Notes: generated by a model not told the origin, from the sequence alone. 64,000 nt of DNA from Mycolicibacterium sp. P9-64 (GCF_008329605.1 NZ_NPKO01000001.1:682001-746000), one strand, 5' to 3'. Counted from the first letter of the stretch, positions 17,196 to 26,558 are shown. Program-made: numbers and translations.

Positions 17196-17453
17196 GTGGA
17201 GCATCAGGTAGTCCTGTTGACGCGTGCCGGGTGTGGTCTGTGCGACAAGGCCAAGGACCGGCTGTCCGCGATGGCGGCCGAGCTCGGCTTCGGCTTCGCG
17301 ACCACCGACGTGGATGCCGCGGCAGACGCCGGGGACCCTGAGCTGCGGGCCGCATACGGCGACCGGTTGCCGGTCGTGCTGCTCGACGGCAGCGAACACA
17401 GCTATTGGGAGATCGACGAGCCGCGACTGCGGGCGGACCTGGCACGTGGGTGA
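17196..17453 (+). CDS. Glutaredoxin-like thiol-disulfide protein (Rv0508 type)
   Basis: An 85-residue thioredoxin-fold protein of the glutaredoxin-like DUF836 type. The redox motif CGLC is at residues 13-16 (LTRAGCGLCDKAKD). The cis-proline lies in RLPVVLLDG, and WEIDEPRLRADL closes the fold. It probably reduces or isomerises a small thiol or protein partner. The start is GTG 17196. It lies just upstream of hemA, as in M. tuberculosis. No export signal is seen, so it is cytoplasmic. Confidence 0.87.
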   Translation: MEHQVVLLTRAGCGLCDKAKDRLSAMAAELGFGFATTDVDAAADAGDPELRAAYGDRLPVVLLDGSEHSYWEIDEPRLRADLARG

Positions 17454-17465
17454 GGTTTAGCAAAT

Positions 17466-17495
17466 TTGGCTCAAGGTCAGCTCAACGGCTACCTT
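17466..17495 (+). promoter_or_regulatory. Possible housekeeping promoter of the hem operon
   Basis: TTGGCT (17466-17471) and TACCTT (17490-17495) are spaced by 18 bases, a plausible -35/-10 pair about 55 bases ahead of hemA. The surrounding sequence is unusually A/T-rich for this genome. This is a weak consensus match without other support. Confidence 0.25.
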
Positions 17496-17510
17496 TGAGG
17501 AAGTCCTTGG

Positions 17511-17528
17511 GCGAGCGAAGCGACGGGG
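17511..17528 (+). repeat. GAGCGAAGCGAC element in the hemA leader
   Basis: One exact copy of the 18-base core lies 22 bases before the hemA start codon, between the possible promoter and the ribosome-binding region. It therefore probably forms part of the 5' untranslated RNA. It has the same orientation as hemA. Confidence 0.8.
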
Positions 17529-17549
17529 AGATACCTGGGTGACGAGGCC

Positions 17550-18965
17550 ATGAGCGTTCTGCTATTCGGGGTTTCGCACCGTAGTGCGCCGGTGTCCGTG
17601 CTCGAGCAACTGAGCACCGCCGAGTCCGATCAGGCCAAGATCGTCGACCAATTGCTGCAGTCCTCGCTGGTGACCGAGGCCATGGTCCTGTCCACCTGCA
17701 ATCGCGTGGAGATCTACGCCGTCGTCGAGGCGTTCCACGGCGGACTCTCCGTGATCGGGTCAGTCCTGGCCGAACAGTGCGGCATGTCACTCGGCGATCT
17801 CACCAAGTACGCCTACGTGCGCTACGCCGAGGCTGCCGTCGAGCACCTGTTCGCGGTGACCAGCGGCCTTGACTCGGTGGTGATCGGCGAGCAGCAGGTG
17901 CTCGGCCAGGTCCGCCGCGCCTACGCATCCGCGGAGTCCCACTCCACGGTCGGACGCACGCTTCACGAACTCGCCCAGCGCGCGCTGTCGGTTGGCAAGC
18001 GGGTGCACTCGGAGACCGGCATTGACTCCGCGGGTGCCTCCGTGGTGTCGGTCGCACTCGACATGGCGGCCAAGAAGCTGGGTTCCGGTGCTGGGGGTAC
18101 CCCCGCTTGCGGGGGAGAGCGCAGCGACTCGGGGAAGAACAACGGGCTGGCCGGACGCACGGCCGTCGTGATCGGCGCCGGCTCCATGGGTGCGCTGTCC
18201 GCCGCACACCTGGTACGCGCCGGTATCGGTCGGGTCCACGTCGTCAACCGCTCCCTGCCACGCGCCGAGCGGCTCGTCGAGAATCTCCGTGACCAGGGCG
18301 TCGACGCCCACGCCTTCCCGTTCGACCACCTCCCGCCGGTGCTCACCGATGCCGACGTCGTCGTGTCCTGTACCGGCGCGGTACGGCCCGTGGTCTCCCT
18401 GGCTGACGTGCACCGCGGTCTAGCGCACGGCCAGGACCCCAAGCAGCTGGTGATCTGCGACCTTGGCATGCCCCGCGACGTCGACCCCGCGGTGGCCGGT
18501 CTGCCTGGCGTCTACGTGGTCGACATGGACCGGATTCAGCGCGAGCCTGCCGCCAGAGCCGCCGCATCCGACGCCGAAGCCGCCCGCACGATCGTCGCCG
18601 CCGAGGTCGCCAACTACCTGGCCGGACAGCGGATGGCCGAGGTCACACCGACCGTGACGGCGCTTCGCCAGAGGGCCGCCGACGTCGTCGAGGCCGAACT
18701 GCTGCGGCTGGACAACCGGTTGCCTGGGCTGGAGTCCGCCCACCGCGACGAGGTCGCCCGCACCGTCCGCCGCGTCGTCGACAAGCTTCTGCACGCCCCG
18801 ACGGTGCGCGTCAAACAGCTGGCCAGCGCACCAGGAGGGGACAGTTACGCCGAGGCGCTTCGCGAGCTGTTCGAGCTCGATCCGCAGGCCGTCGACGCCG
18901 TGTCCGGAGGCGAATTGCCATTGTTCACAACCGATTCCCGGTTGGATCCGGACAAGTCCGAGTAG
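17550..18965 (+). CDS. hemA: Glutamyl-tRNA reductase
   Basis: First committed enzyme of tetrapyrrole synthesis (C5 pathway): it reduces glutamyl-tRNA to glutamate-1-semialdehyde with NADPH. 471 residues. The N-terminal catalytic domain shows [14 protein letters not shown] and the nucleophilic cysteine in [11 protein letters not shown] (about residue 50), then [13 protein letters not shown]. The NADPH domain has [12 protein letters not shown]. An unusual Gly/Pro/Ser insertion (residues about 179-198) between these domains derives from a repeat element. The helical dimerisation domain is C-terminal. It heads hemA-hemC-hemD-hemB. Confidence 0.96.
   Translation: MSVLLFGVSHRSAPVSVLEQLSTAESDQAKIVDQLLQSSLVTEAMVLSTCNRVEIYAVVEAFHGGLSVIGSVLAEQCGMSLGDLTKYAYVRYAEAAVEHLFAVTSGLDSVVIGEQQVLGQVRRAYASAESHSTVGRTLHELAQRALSVGKRVHSETGIDSAGASVVSVALDMAAKKLGSGAGGTPACGGERSDSGKNNGLAGRTAVVIGAGSMGALSAAHLVRAGIGRVHVVNRSLPRAERLVENLRDQGVDAHAFPFDHLPPVLTDADVVVSCTGAVRPVVSLADVHRGLAHGQDPKQLVICDLGMPRDVDPAVAGLPGVYVVDMDRIQREPAARAAASDAEAARTIVAAEVANYLAGQRMAEVTPTVTALRQRAADVVEAELLRLDNRLPGLESAHRDEVARTVRRVVDKLLHAPTVRVKQLASAPGGDSYAEALRELFELDPQAVDAVSGGELPLFTTDSRLDPDKSE
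18093..18137 (+). repeat. Repeat element variant inside hemA
   Basis: A perfect palindrome GGGGGTACCCCC (18093-18104) is followed by GCGGGGGAGAGCGCAGCGACTC (shown here in part at 18109-18130), a diverged member of the GAGCGAAGCGAC family. It is read as [14 protein letters not shown] and enlarges the linker ahead of the NADPH-binding domain. The reading frame is preserved. Confidence 0.7.
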
Positions 18966-18968
18966 CGC

Positions 18969-19931
18969 TTGCCCATCTCAAAAGACACGGTCATCCGGAT
19001 CGGCACCCGCGGCAGCCTTCTGGCGACCACTCAGGCCGGCTTGATTCGCGACGCGCTGATCGCCAAGGGATACGCTGCCGAGCTCGTCATCATCAGCACT
19101 GCCGGTGACCGCTCGAGTGCACCCATCGAGGAAATCGGCGTCGGGGTCTTCACCGCAGCGCTGCGTGACGCCATCGCCGACGGCAGGGTCGATGTTGCCG
19201 TGCACTCCTACAAGGACCTCCCCACCGCGCAGGACGAGCGGTTCCTGATCGCTGCCATCCCCCCTCGTGAAGACGCCAGGGACGCCTTGGTGGCCCGCGA
19301 CGGGATGGTGCTCGGGGAGCTGCCTGCAGGGTCAGTGATCGGCACGTCGAGCCCGCGAAGGGCCGCGCAGCTTAGAGCACTGGGTCTCGGTTTGGAAATT
19401 CGCCCCCTACGAGGCAACCTAGACACCAGGTTGAACAGGGTAAGTAGTGGTGATCTCGACGGTGTCGTCGTCGCCCGAGCGGGATTGGCTCGCATCGGAC
19501 GGCTCAGCGCTATCACGGAGAGCCTCGAGCCGGTGCAGATGTTGCCCGCGCCGGCTCAGGGGGCACTTGCAGTGGAGTGTCGTGCGGGTGATATCGAGCT
19601 CGCCGCGCTGCTGGGGGAGTTGGACGATCCCGACACGCGCGCCGCGATCACTGCAGAACGGACCCTGCTCGCCGAACTGGAGGCGGGTTGCTCCGCGCCG
19701 GTCGGCGCGATCGCGGAAGTGGTCGAGTCGATCGACGAGGACGGCCGTGTCTTCGAGGAGTTGTCGCTGCGCGGCTGCGTAGCGGCGCTAGACGGATCCG
19801 ACGTGATCCGTGCGTCCGGTATCGGGACACCCGAACGGGCACGGGAGCTAGGGCTTTCGGTGGCCGCGGAGTTGTTCGAACTGGGGGCGCGGGAAGTGTT
19901 GGTGCAGCGGACTGAGAGCGGGAGTGACTGA
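18969..19931 (+). CDS. hemC: Hydroxymethylbilane synthase (porphobilinogen deaminase)
   Basis: Condenses four porphobilinogen units into hydroxymethylbilane; 320 residues. [14 protein letters not shown] is at the N-terminus. HSYKDLPT and [27 protein letters not shown] bind the polymer, and the dipyrromethane-anchoring cysteine is in [14 protein letters not shown] (about residue 240). No ATG or GTG precedes the conserved core, so TTG 18969 is taken as the start; it lies three bases after the hemA stop. Its TGA overlaps the hemD ATG. Confidence 0.95.
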   Translation: MPISKDTVIRIGTRGSLLATTQAGLIRDALIAKGYAAELVIISTAGDRSSAPIEEIGVGVFTAALRDAIADGRVDVAVHSYKDLPTAQDERFLIAAIPPREDARDALVARDGMVLGELPAGSVIGTSSPRRAAQLRALGLGLEIRPLRGNLDTRLNRVSSGDLDGVVVARAGLARIGRLSAITESLEPVQMLPAPAQGALAVECRAGDIELAALLGELDDPDTRAAITAERTLLAELEAGCSAPVGAIAEVVESIDEDGRVFEELSLRGCVAALDGSDVIRASGIGTPERARELGLSVAAELFELGAREVLVQRTESGSD

Positions 19932-21580
19932 TGACCACCCGAGGGCGTAAGCACAAGCCCGGCCGCATTACGTTCGTGGGTTCCGGGCCCGGCGATCCTG
20001 GGCTTTTGACGACCCGCGCACGGACGGTTCTGGCCAACGCGGCACTGGTATTCACCGACCCTGACGTGCCCGAAGCGGTGCTCGCCCTGGTCGGGACCGA
20101 ATTGCCTCCGCCGTCAGGACCCGTGGAGGCCAAACCGGCCGACGACGCGGCTGACGCAGACACACCCGAAGCCGCGCCCGTCTTCGCCAACGGCGTGGAC
20201 ATCCGGCCCGCGCTCGGCGATCCGGCCGAGGTGGCCAAGGTTCTGGTCAACGAGGCCCGCAACGGCATGGACGTGGTCCGTCTGGTGGCAGGTGACCCGC
20301 TGTCGGTCGACTCCGTCACCACCGAGGTGAGCGCCGTATCGCGCACCCAGACCCTCTTCGAGATCGTGCCTGGCCTGCCCGCGACGACGGCGGTGCCGAC
20401 GTACGCCGGGCTGCCGCTCGGTTCGTCGCACACGGTGGCTGACGTCCGCGGCGACGTGGACTGGGGCGCGCTGGCCGCGGCTCCCGGCCCGCTGATCCTG
20501 CACGCCACCGCGTCACATCTGCCCGACGCCGCCCGCACGCTCATCGAGTACGGGTTGACCAACACCACGCCGTGTGTCATCACCGCCAACGGCACCACGT
20601 GCCAGCAGCGGTCGATCGAAACCACGCTGGCCGGTCTGCTCGACAAGACCACGCTGGCAGGCAGTGATCCCTCGGGCTCGCTGGCCGGACCGCTGGTGGC
20701 GACGATCGGCAAGACGGTCGCCAACCGCGCGAAGCTGAACTGGTGGGAGAGCCGCGCACTGTACGGCTGGACCGTGCTGGTGCCGCGTACCAAGGACCAG
20801 GCGGGCGAGATGAGCGACAGGCTCGTCTCCCACGGTGCACTTCCCATCGAGGTGCCGACCATCGCCGTGGAGCCGCCGCGTAGCCCGGCTCAGATGGAAC
20901 GTGCGGTCAAGGGATTGGTCGACGGCCGGTTCCAGTGGGTCGTGTTCACCTCCACCAACGCGGTTCGCGCGGTGTGGGAGAAGTTCAACGAGTTCGGTCT
21001 CGACGCGCGTGCGTTCTCCGGTGTGCGGATCGCGTGTGTCGGTCAGGCCACCGCAGATCGCGTGCGCGCCTTCGGAATCAACCCCGAACTGGTGCCCGCG
21101 GGCGAGCAGAGCTCGCTCGGCTTGCTCGATGAGTTCCCGCCGTTCGACGACATCTTCGATCCGGTCAACCGGGTGCTGCTGCCGCGCGCCGACATCGCCA
21201 CCGAGACCCTGGCCGAGGGCCTGCGGGAACGCGGTTGGGAGATCGAGGACGTGACGGCCTACCGGACGGTGCGCGCCGCACCGCCGCCGGCGCAGACGCG
21301 CGAGATGATCAAGACCGGTGGATTCGACGCGGTCTGCTTCACCTCGAGCTCGACGGTGCGCAACCTGGTCGGCATCGCGGGCAAGCCGCACGCGCGGACC
21401 ATCGTCGCGTGCATCGGACCCAAGACGGCCGAGACGGCCGCGGAGTTCGGCTTGCGCGTCGACGTACAGCCGGAGACCGCTGCGGTGGGCCCGTTGGTCG
21501 AGGCGCTTGCCGAGCATGCCGCCCGGCTGCGCGCCGAGGGCGCTCTGCCGCCCCCGCGCAAGAAGAGCCGTCGCCGCTAG
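19931..21580 (+). CDS. hemD: Uroporphyrinogen-III synthase fused to a methyltransferase-like domain
   Basis: A 549-residue two-domain protein typical of actinobacteria (Rv0511). The N-terminal half resembles SUMT/CysG tetrapyrrole methylases: GRITFVGSGPGDPGLLTTRA, VVRLVAGDPLSVD and FEIVPGLPATTAVPTYAGLPL. An acidic linker (about residues 65-80) interrupts it. The C-terminal half, from about residue 275 (LYGWTVLVPRTKDQAGEMS), is HemD, which cyclises hydroxymethylbilane to uroporphyrinogen III, with FTSTNAVRAVWE and FTSSSTVRNLVG. Whether the methylase domain is active is unknown. It overlaps hemC by one base. Confidence 0.92.
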   Translation: MTTRGRKHKPGRITFVGSGPGDPGLLTTRARTVLANAALVFTDPDVPEAVLALVGTELPPPSGPVEAKPADDAADADTPEAAPVFANGVDIRPALGDPAEVAKVLVNEARNGMDVVRLVAGDPLSVDSVTTEVSAVSRTQTLFEIVPGLPATTAVPTYAGLPLGSSHTVADVRGDVDWGALAAAPGPLILHATASHLPDAARTLIEYGLTNTTPCVITANGTTCQQRSIETTLAGLLDKTTLAGSDPSGSLAGPLVATIGKTVANRAKLNWWESRALYGWTVLVPRTKDQAGEMSDRLVSHGALPIEVPTIAVEPPRSPAQMERAVKGLVDGRFQWVVFTSTNAVRAVWEKFNEFGLDARAFSGVRIACVGQATADRVRAFGINPELVPAGEQSSLGLLDEFPPFDDIFDPVNRVLLPRADIATETLAEGLRERGWEIEDVTAYRTVRAAPPPAQTREMIKTGGFDAVCFTSSSTVRNLVGIAGKPHARTIVACIGPKTAETAAEFGLRVDVQPETAAVGPLVEALAEHAARLRAEGALPPPRKKSRRR

Positions 21581-21590
21581 AGTCGACGTC

Positions 21591-22571
21591 GTGGCTTTCC
21601 CGAGACATCGACCCCGTCGACTGCGTTCGACTCCGGCTCTGCGTCGGCTGGTAGCCGAGACATCGCTGGAGCCAAGGCATCTGGTGTTGCCCATGTTCGT
21701 CGCCGACGGCATCGACGAACCTCGAGCCATCGCTTCGATGCCCGGTGTCGTTCAGCACACCCGCGACTCGCTGCGCAAGGCGGCCGCCGAGGCGGTCGCC
21801 TCGGGCGTCGGCGGGCTGATGTTGTTCGGGGTGCCGCGCGACGAGGACAAGGACGCGTCGGGATCCGTCGGGATCGCCGAGGACGGCATTCTCAACGTGG
21901 CACTGCGTGACCTTGCGGCCGACCTCGGTGACGCCACCGTGCTGATGGCCGACACCTGCCTCGACGAGTTCACCGACCACGGACACTGCGGGGTTCTTGA
22001 CCGGGCCGGCAAGGTCGATAATGACGCCACCAACGACCGCTACGTCGAACTTGCGGTGGCCCAAGCGAATTCCGGTGCACACGCCGTGGCTCCGAGCGGG
22101 ATGATGGACGGTCAGGTCGCGGCCATCCGCGACGGTCTCGACGACGCAGGCCACACCGACGTGCTGGTCGTCGCGTACGCCGCGAAGTTCGCCTCGGCGT
22201 TCTACGGGCCGTTCCGGGAAGCGGTGTCCTCCAGCCTGGTGGGCGACCGCCGCACCTATCAACAGGATCCGCGCAATGCCCGCGAAGCCGTGCACGAGGT
22301 CGAGCTGGACATCGACGAGGGCGCCGACATCGTGCTGGTGAAACCGGCCATGAGCTACCTGGACGTGGTGCGGGCCGCTGCGGACGTCTCGCCGGTGCCG
22401 GTGGCCGCGTACCAGATCTCCGGTGAGTACTCGATGATCTGCGCGGCGGCGGCCAACGGCTGGATCGATCTGGAGGCCTCCGCCCTGGAGTCGCTGATCG
22501 GGATCAGGCGCGCGGGCGCCGACATCGTACTGACGTACTGGGCGGCCGACGTCGCCTCTTGGCTGGCGTGA
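21591..22571 (+). CDS. hemB: Delta-aminolevulinic acid dehydratase (porphobilinogen synthase)
   Basis: Condenses two 5-aminolevulinate molecules to porphobilinogen; 326 residues. Schiff-base lysines are in VAYAAKFASAFYGPFR and VLVKPAMSYLD. The metal-site segment reads DTCLDEFTDHGHCG: only two of the three cysteines of zinc enzymes are present and the middle ligand is aspartate, so metal preference may be mixed or magnesium-type. The start is GTG 21591, ten bases after hemD. The last base pairs overlap the following membrane-protein gene. Confidence 0.95.
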   Translation: MAFPRHRPRRLRSTPALRRLVAETSLEPRHLVLPMFVADGIDEPRAIASMPGVVQHTRDSLRKAAAEAVASGVGGLMLFGVPRDEDKDASGSVGIAEDGILNVALRDLAADLGDATVLMADTCLDEFTDHGHCGVLDRAGKVDNDATNDRYVELAVAQANSGAHAVAPSGMMDGQVAAIRDGLDDAGHTDVLVVAYAAKFASAFYGPFREAVSSSLVGDRRTYQQDPRNAREAVHEVELDIDEGADIVLVKPAMSYLDVVRAAADVSPVPVAAYQISGEYSMICAAAANGWIDLEASALESLIGIRRAGADIVLTYWAADVASWLA

Positions 22572-22990
22572 GCGAGCCGACCACCGGCGCGCCCAATGAT
22601 GTGCCGGAAGACGTCGTCACCGGCTTCTGGTTGTGGGTGGCCGCGCTGCCGTTGTTGGTGACGGGCTACGTCGTCGATCTGGTGACGGGCCCGGCGAAGG
22701 CGCAGTCGTGGTTCGTGTCGGCGATCTCGGGGGTGTTCGTGTTCATCGTCGCCGCCGTCGTCCTGACGTTCCTGATCCTGATGCGGCACGGCTACCGCTG
22801 GACACGCACGCTGCTCACCGGGGGCGGCGCGACCACGATCGTCGTCGTCGCCGTTGGGCTCTTCGCCGCGGGGCGTCCCGAGGCGGCCGCACTCGTGTAC
22901 GCGGCCACGGGGATCGTGGGTTCGGTGCTGATCGCAGGCGGTATGTACCTGCTGCACCGCCAGGACGCTCACGCGTTCTTCACCAAGTGA
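22568..22990 (+). CDS. Small membrane protein downstream of hemB
   Basis: A 140-residue protein with four predicted membrane helices (about residues 20-42, 47-70, 83-100 and 106-127); unknown function, probably equivalent to Rv0513. Start is GTG 22568, overlapping the hemB stop (GTGA), so it is translated from the hem transcript. No catalytic motif is visible. Confidence 0.8.
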   Translation: MSEPTTGAPNDVPEDVVTGFWLWVAALPLLVTGYVVDLVTGPAKAQSWFVSAISGVFVFIVAAVVLTFLILMRHGYRWTRTLLTGGGATTIVVVAVGLFAAGRPEAAALVYAATGIVGSVLIAGGMYLLHRQDAHAFFTK

Positions 22991-23013
22991 TGGTCCAGTA
23001 GGCTGTCCCGACC

Positions 23014-23418
23014 ATGTCAGCAACGCCGCCAGTGCCGTCGAACCGGCCCCGCATCGTTGACGCCGCCTTCTGGTGCTGGATCGCTGCGGCCGCTCTCACG
23101 GCTCTTCTCGGCCTTCTGATGGCGACGCAGTCGGCCGCAAGCACCGCGCCGTTCTTCCGGTTGGCAGGAGTGCTGTTGGCGGTCGTCGGGCTGGGTCACG
23201 GTTACGTGGCGGGACGGGCGCGCAAGGGCCAGTTGCGGTTCGCCAGCGCGGGCGTTGGCCTTGCCATGTCGTCGGTCGCGTTCCTTGCAGTGCTGCTGCT
23301 GTTCGGCTCGTCGATCCTCGGCATCATCTTCGTCGCCGCGATCATGATCCTGATGATCGCTGGTTCGGTGTTGATCCAGCGACGGGCGGCGCAGGACTGG
23401 TTCGAGGCGGCCGAGTGA
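23014..23418 (+). CDS. Small membrane protein, four helices
   Basis: A 134-residue integral membrane protein of unknown function. Hydrophobic segments cover about residues 15-38, 45-64, 75-96 and 98-118, with a short cytoplasmic-type tail ending in DWFEAAE. It lies 23 bp after the preceding membrane gene and overlaps the next gene by four bases (GTGA). It is probably the distal part of the hem operon. Confidence 0.75.
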   Translation: MSATPPVPSNRPRIVDAAFWCWIAAAALTALLGLLMATQSAASTAPFFRLAGVLLAVVGLGHGYVAGRARKGQLRFASAGVGLAMSSVAFLAVLLLFGSSILGIIFVAAIMILMIAGSVLIQRRAAQDWFEAAE

Positions 23419-23903
23419 GCGAGGCACCCCAGACACCGACCGCGGAGGTCGAGGTGTTGTTCAGCGAAGCAGGCGCGTCGTGGCTGTGGCTGCTGGCCGG
23501 GCCCGTCGCGGGGATCTTGATGATGATCATCCAGATCACCAGCGGTTACGGGCCGAAGCCCCTGGTGCCCGGGGTGTTCCTGGTGCTCGTCTCCGGCTTT
23601 CTCGCCGTCCAGGTCAAGGCCGCGCGCATCCACACCTCGGTGGAGCTCACGGCCACATACCTGCGCGAGGGCACCGAGACGATCCTCATTCCGGAGATCC
23701 TCAAGGTCTACCCGGAGGCCGACGGTCCCGAGCTGCCGAAGTGGCAGGCTGCGCGCGCGTTGGGGGAGCTGACGGGCGTGCCGCGGGGCCGCACCGGCAT
23801 CGGGCTCAAACTCAGCAACGACCGCAGCGCTCAGGCATGGGCGCGCAAACACCGCGACTTGCGCGCGGCGTTGGAGTCTCTGGTGGGTGAGCGGACGCCG
23901 TGA
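23415..23903 (+). CDS. Membrane protein with soluble C-terminal domain, unknown family
   Basis: A 162-residue protein. Two membrane helices (about residues 20-38 and 45-62) precede a soluble C-terminal region of about 95 residues with LREGTETILIPEILKVYPEAD and a basic end (SAQAWARKHRDLRAAL). I do not recognise the family; it resembles small actinobacterial proteins with a membrane hairpin and a cytoplasmic domain. Start GTG 23415 overlaps the preceding stop, and its own stop overlaps the next start. Confidence 0.72.
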   Translation: MSEAPQTPTAEVEVLFSEAGASWLWLLAGPVAGILMMIIQITSGYGPKPLVPGVFLVLVSGFLAVQVKAARIHTSVELTATYLREGTETILIPEILKVYPEADGPELPKWQAARALGELTGVPRGRTGIGLKLSNDRSAQAWARKHRDLRAALESLVGERTP

Positions 23904-24139
23904 CGACCCGTTCCCGCGCGATCATCGAACTGGTGCTGGGTGCCGCCGCCCTGATCGGTGCCGTGCTGTGTTGGCTGGCGGCCAAGTCGACGGCGGAGGT
24001 TGCTCCCGTCATCGCAGGTGAGCCCGCCAAGACGTCGAACGTCTACGATCCGACCTTGATTGCGTCGTCGCTGCTTCTGGCTACCGTTGCCGGCGTATTG
24101 CTCGTCATTGGGGTGACCCACTGGCGCCGCGTGGCGTGA
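23900..24139 (+). CDS. Small two-helix membrane protein (Rv0514 type)
   Basis: A 79-residue protein with two hydrophobic helices (about residues 8-27 and 54-72) separated by a polar loop with EVAPVIAGEPAKTSNVYDPT. It is probably equivalent to Rv0514. Start GTG 23900 overlaps the previous stop. It is the last of four coupled membrane genes behind hemB. Confidence 0.75.
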   Translation: MTTRSRAIIELVLGAAALIGAVLCWLAAKSTAEVAPVIAGEPAKTSNVYDPTLIASSLLLATVAGVLLVIGVTHWRRVA

Positions 24140-24190
24140 GCCCAGTCACATAAGCCTGGTACAGAGTCCAAAATTTGTAACACTGTTCCC

Positions 24191-25057
24191 ATGACGGAAT
24201 TGGTGGAGACGCCGCAGCACGCGGATGCGCTGCCCTTGGGGCCGGAGTCGCTGGTGTGGCGGTACTTCGGCGACAGCCGGATGTACCTGATCGGGCCGCG
24301 CCCAGCGGTGTTGCAGAACATGCTCGCCGAACTCGGCCAGGGCGTGCTGGACCACTCGGTGTTCTTCGACGACACCGCGGCGCGGGTCAAGCGGTCGATC
24401 CCGCCGATCATGATGACGGTGTACGGCTCCAGCGACGACAATCCCGGGCAGCAGGTCCGCGACTTCCACCGCGACATCAAGGGCGAGATGCCCGATGGCC
24501 GCCGCTACCACGCTCTCGACCCCGAGACGTACTACTGGGCGCACGCCACCTTCGTCGAGCAGGTGCTGTACTTCGCCGACACCTTCGTCAAGCGGCTGAC
24601 CGAGGCCGAGAAGGAACAGATCTACCTGGAGTCCAAGACGTGGTATCGCCGATACGGCGTCAGCGATCGTGTGATGCCCGCCGATTACGCTGGGTTCCAG
24701 CGGTATTGGGATCACATGATCGACGAGATCGTCGTCGCACACCCCACCGCGAGGTACGGCGTTGGTTACGTCACCAAGGGCTTCCCCCGGCCCAAGGGCG
24801 TATCGCCGCTGGCCTGGCGGCTGGTGTCGCCGGTGTTCAACCCAGTCGCTGCCTTCCTCACCACCGGCGGGATGCCGCCGCGCACCCGTGATCTGCTTGG
24901 CCTGCCGTGGAGCCCCCGCAAGGAGAAGGCGTATCAGGCGTTCGCCGCGCTGTGGCGGACGCGGGCAGTGAACCGACTGTGGGATCGTCTGCCAATGCGG
25001 TTGCGCTACAACACGTTCGCGCAGAAGGGGTACGCCCATTCCGGACAAGCGGGCTGA
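24191..25057 (+). CDS. Oxygenase MpaB family protein (DUF2236)
   Basis: A 288-residue protein of the DUF2236/MpaB family, haem-dependent oxygenase-like proteins related to latex-clearing protein; the substrate is unknown. Characteristic segments are [20 protein letters not shown] near the N-terminus, [34 protein letters not shown] around residues 97-130 (with candidate haem-binding histidines), and [16 protein letters not shown] [18 protein letters not shown]. Start ATG 24191. An AACACTGTT near-palindrome lies just upstream. It forms a pair with the TetR gene that overlaps its 3' end by 20 bases. Confidence 0.85.
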   Translation: MTELVETPQHADALPLGPESLVWRYFGDSRMYLIGPRPAVLQNMLAELGQGVLDHSVFFDDTAARVKRSIPPIMMTVYGSSDDNPGQQVRDFHRDIKGEMPDGRRYHALDPETYYWAHATFVEQVLYFADTFVKRLTEAEKEQIYLESKTWYRRYGVSDRVMPADYAGFQRYWDHMIDEIVVAHPTARYGVGYVTKGFPRPKGVSPLAWRLVSPVFNPVAAFLTTGGMPPRTRDLLGLPWSPRKEKAYQAFAALWRTRAVNRLWDRLPMRLRYNTFAQKGYAHSGQAG

Positions 25058-25637
25058 TCCCACCACCGAGGCCATTCTCGACGCTGCGCTCATCGAGTTC
25101 GAGCGCCACGGCTTTCACCGCGTCGCGCTCGACGACGTCGCGCGCCGCGCCGGTTTCAGCCGCACCACCATCTACCGGCGGTTCGCGAACCGTGACGAGC
25201 TGGTGGGCGCTGTCATCGAGCGGGAGAACGTGGTGTTGTTCGCCGACATCGCCGACGAGTTGAAGCACTCGGGCCCGAAGTCGAATTTCTACGTCGAGGC
25301 GTTCACGCTGTCCATCCTGAAGTTCCGCCGTCACCGGGTGCTCAACCGGTTGATGGTCGAGGAGCCCGAGCTGGTGCTTCCGCTGGCGCACGCACACTGG
25401 GGCGCTGCGATCGAGCGGATGGCGGAGGCACTGCGGGTGATCTTCCCGGTGGGGTTCGCCGACCGCATCGGTGACCAGGCCGTCACCGACCTGGCCGACA
25501 CCATCCTGCGGTACGCCGCGATGGTGCTGATGTTGCCGAGCGTGCAACCTCTGGATACCGCCGACGACATCCGTGCCTTCGCCACCACGCACTTCCTGCC
25601 GAGCCTGCCTGCCGCGGTTCGCGCCGTGCCCGTTTAG
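25038..25637 (+). CDS. TetR-family regulator with apparent ATT start codon
   Basis: A 199-residue regulator. The N-terminal helix-turn-helix is complete only if translation starts at ATT 25038: [20 protein letters not shown], then [30 protein letters not shown]. No ATG, GTG or TTG exists in this frame between the upstream stop (24969) and GTG 25203, and starting at 25203 would delete the whole DNA-binding domain. AGAAGGGG (25023-25030) is spaced seven bases before the ATT, an excellent ribosome site. It overlaps the MpaB-family gene and may regulate it. Sequence error is the main alternative. Confidence 0.8.
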   Translation: MPDKRADPTTEAILDAALIEFERHGFHRVALDDVARRAGFSRTTIYRRFANRDELVGAVIERENVVLFADIADELKHSGPKSNFYVEAFTLSILKFRRHRVLNRLMVEEPELVLPLAHAHWGAAIERMAEALRVIFPVGFADRIGDQAVTDLADTILRYAAMVLMLPSVQPLDTADDIRAFATTHFLPSLPAAVRAVPV

Positions 25638-25781
25638 CGAGGCCGTCGGGTCTGGCGTGTGAAATCCACGACGCATCCCCGGCGTGCCCCGTCGCTGGAT
25701 TCACGAACGGGACGCCGGGCGGTTGCGGTGCCGAACACGTCGCGGTGTTTCGTGGGTCACACTTGCGGGCAGCCCACGGGG

Positions 25782-26057
25782 ATGGGAACCGAAGCAGAGC
25801 ACGACCAAGAGCAGGCCGTCATACCGATGCCGGAAGTCACCGACGAGCACCGCGCGCGGGCCAAGGAGATGGTCAAGTCCTATGACGACGACCGCCCCAC
25901 GGTTTCGTTGCCGGGCAGCAGCAACACCGTCACCGGCCAGGCCGTTGGCGAGTGGATCGATGACGACGGAAATCCCAAGTTCGGCGAGGTCGAGGGCGAA
26001 GGCGTCAAGCACGAAGACGTGATGGGCAAGCGTGAGAAGGGTATGACCGACGAGTAG
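25782..26057 (+). CDS. Small acidic hypothetical protein
   Basis: A 91-residue hydrophilic protein with many Asp, Glu and Lys residues and no membrane segment or cysteine. The central PTVSLPGSSNTVTGQAVGEW and the C-terminal KHEDVMGKREKGMTDE suggest a small, partly disordered protein. I do not recognise a family. ATG 25782 follows a G-rich stretch; an in-frame ATG at 25830 would remove 16 residues. The 144-bp gap upstream contains its promoter, but no clear elements are visible. Confidence 0.65.
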   Translation: MGTEAEHDQEQAVIPMPEVTDEHRARAKEMVKSYDDDRPTVSLPGSSNTVTGQAVGEWIDDDGNPKFGEVEGEGVKHEDVMGKREKGMTDE

Positions 26058-26075
26058 TGGCTCTAGGCTGTCGAG

Positions 26076-26558
26076 GTGACTTCGCTGGCCGAGATTGCCC
26101 CCGCCTTCGTCGAGATGGCCCATTCGATCGTGTGGGCGTCGGTGGCCACGGTCGACCCTGACTCGCGCCCGCGCAGCCGCATCCTGCACCCGATCTGGGA
26201 GTGGGACGGGTCGGATCTCGTCGGATGGATCGCCACCTCACCGACGCCGATCAAGCACGAAGACCTCGCAATCCATCCCGACGTCTCGGTGAGCTACTGG
26301 ACCACCAGCCAGGACACCTGCACCGCCGACTGCTTTGCGCAGTGGTTCCTCGACGACGAGACCCGAATTGCGGTGTGGGACAAGTTCAAGAATGGTCCGG
26401 CGCCGGTCGGCTACGACCCCGCGATCATCGAGCCGTGGAGGGACGGCCCTACCTCCGCCGCGTTCGCCGCATTGCGCCTGACGCCCAGGCGGCTGCGGGT
26501 GATGCCGGGCACCGTGATGACCAAGGGCGAAGGCGCAGTGCTCAGCTGGCACGCCTGA
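26076..26558 (+). CDS. Pyridoxamine 5'-phosphate oxidase family protein
   Basis: A 160-residue split-barrel protein that probably binds FMN or F420. The typical first strands SIVWASVATVDPDSRPRSRILHPIWEW and LVGWIATSPTPIKHEDL match the PPOX fold, followed by DVSVSYWTTSQDTCTADC. Its substrate is unknown. Start GTG 26076, 18 bases after the acidic hypothetical gene. It converges on the Ddn-like gene with a three-base gap. Confidence 0.82.
   Translation: MTSLAEIAPAFVEMAHSIVWASVATVDPDSRPRSRILHPIWEWDGSDLVGWIATSPTPIKHEDLAIHPDVSVSYWTTSQDTCTADCFAQWFLDDETRIAVWDKFKNGPAPVGYDPAIIEPWRDGPTSAAFAALRLTPRRLRVMPGTVMTKGEGAVLSWHA

Noticed and set aside
18969..18971. Frameshift or truncation of hemC because no ATG/GTG starts it
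   Set aside because: The whole conserved protein is intact and TTG is an accepted mycobacterial start, placed right after the hemA stop.
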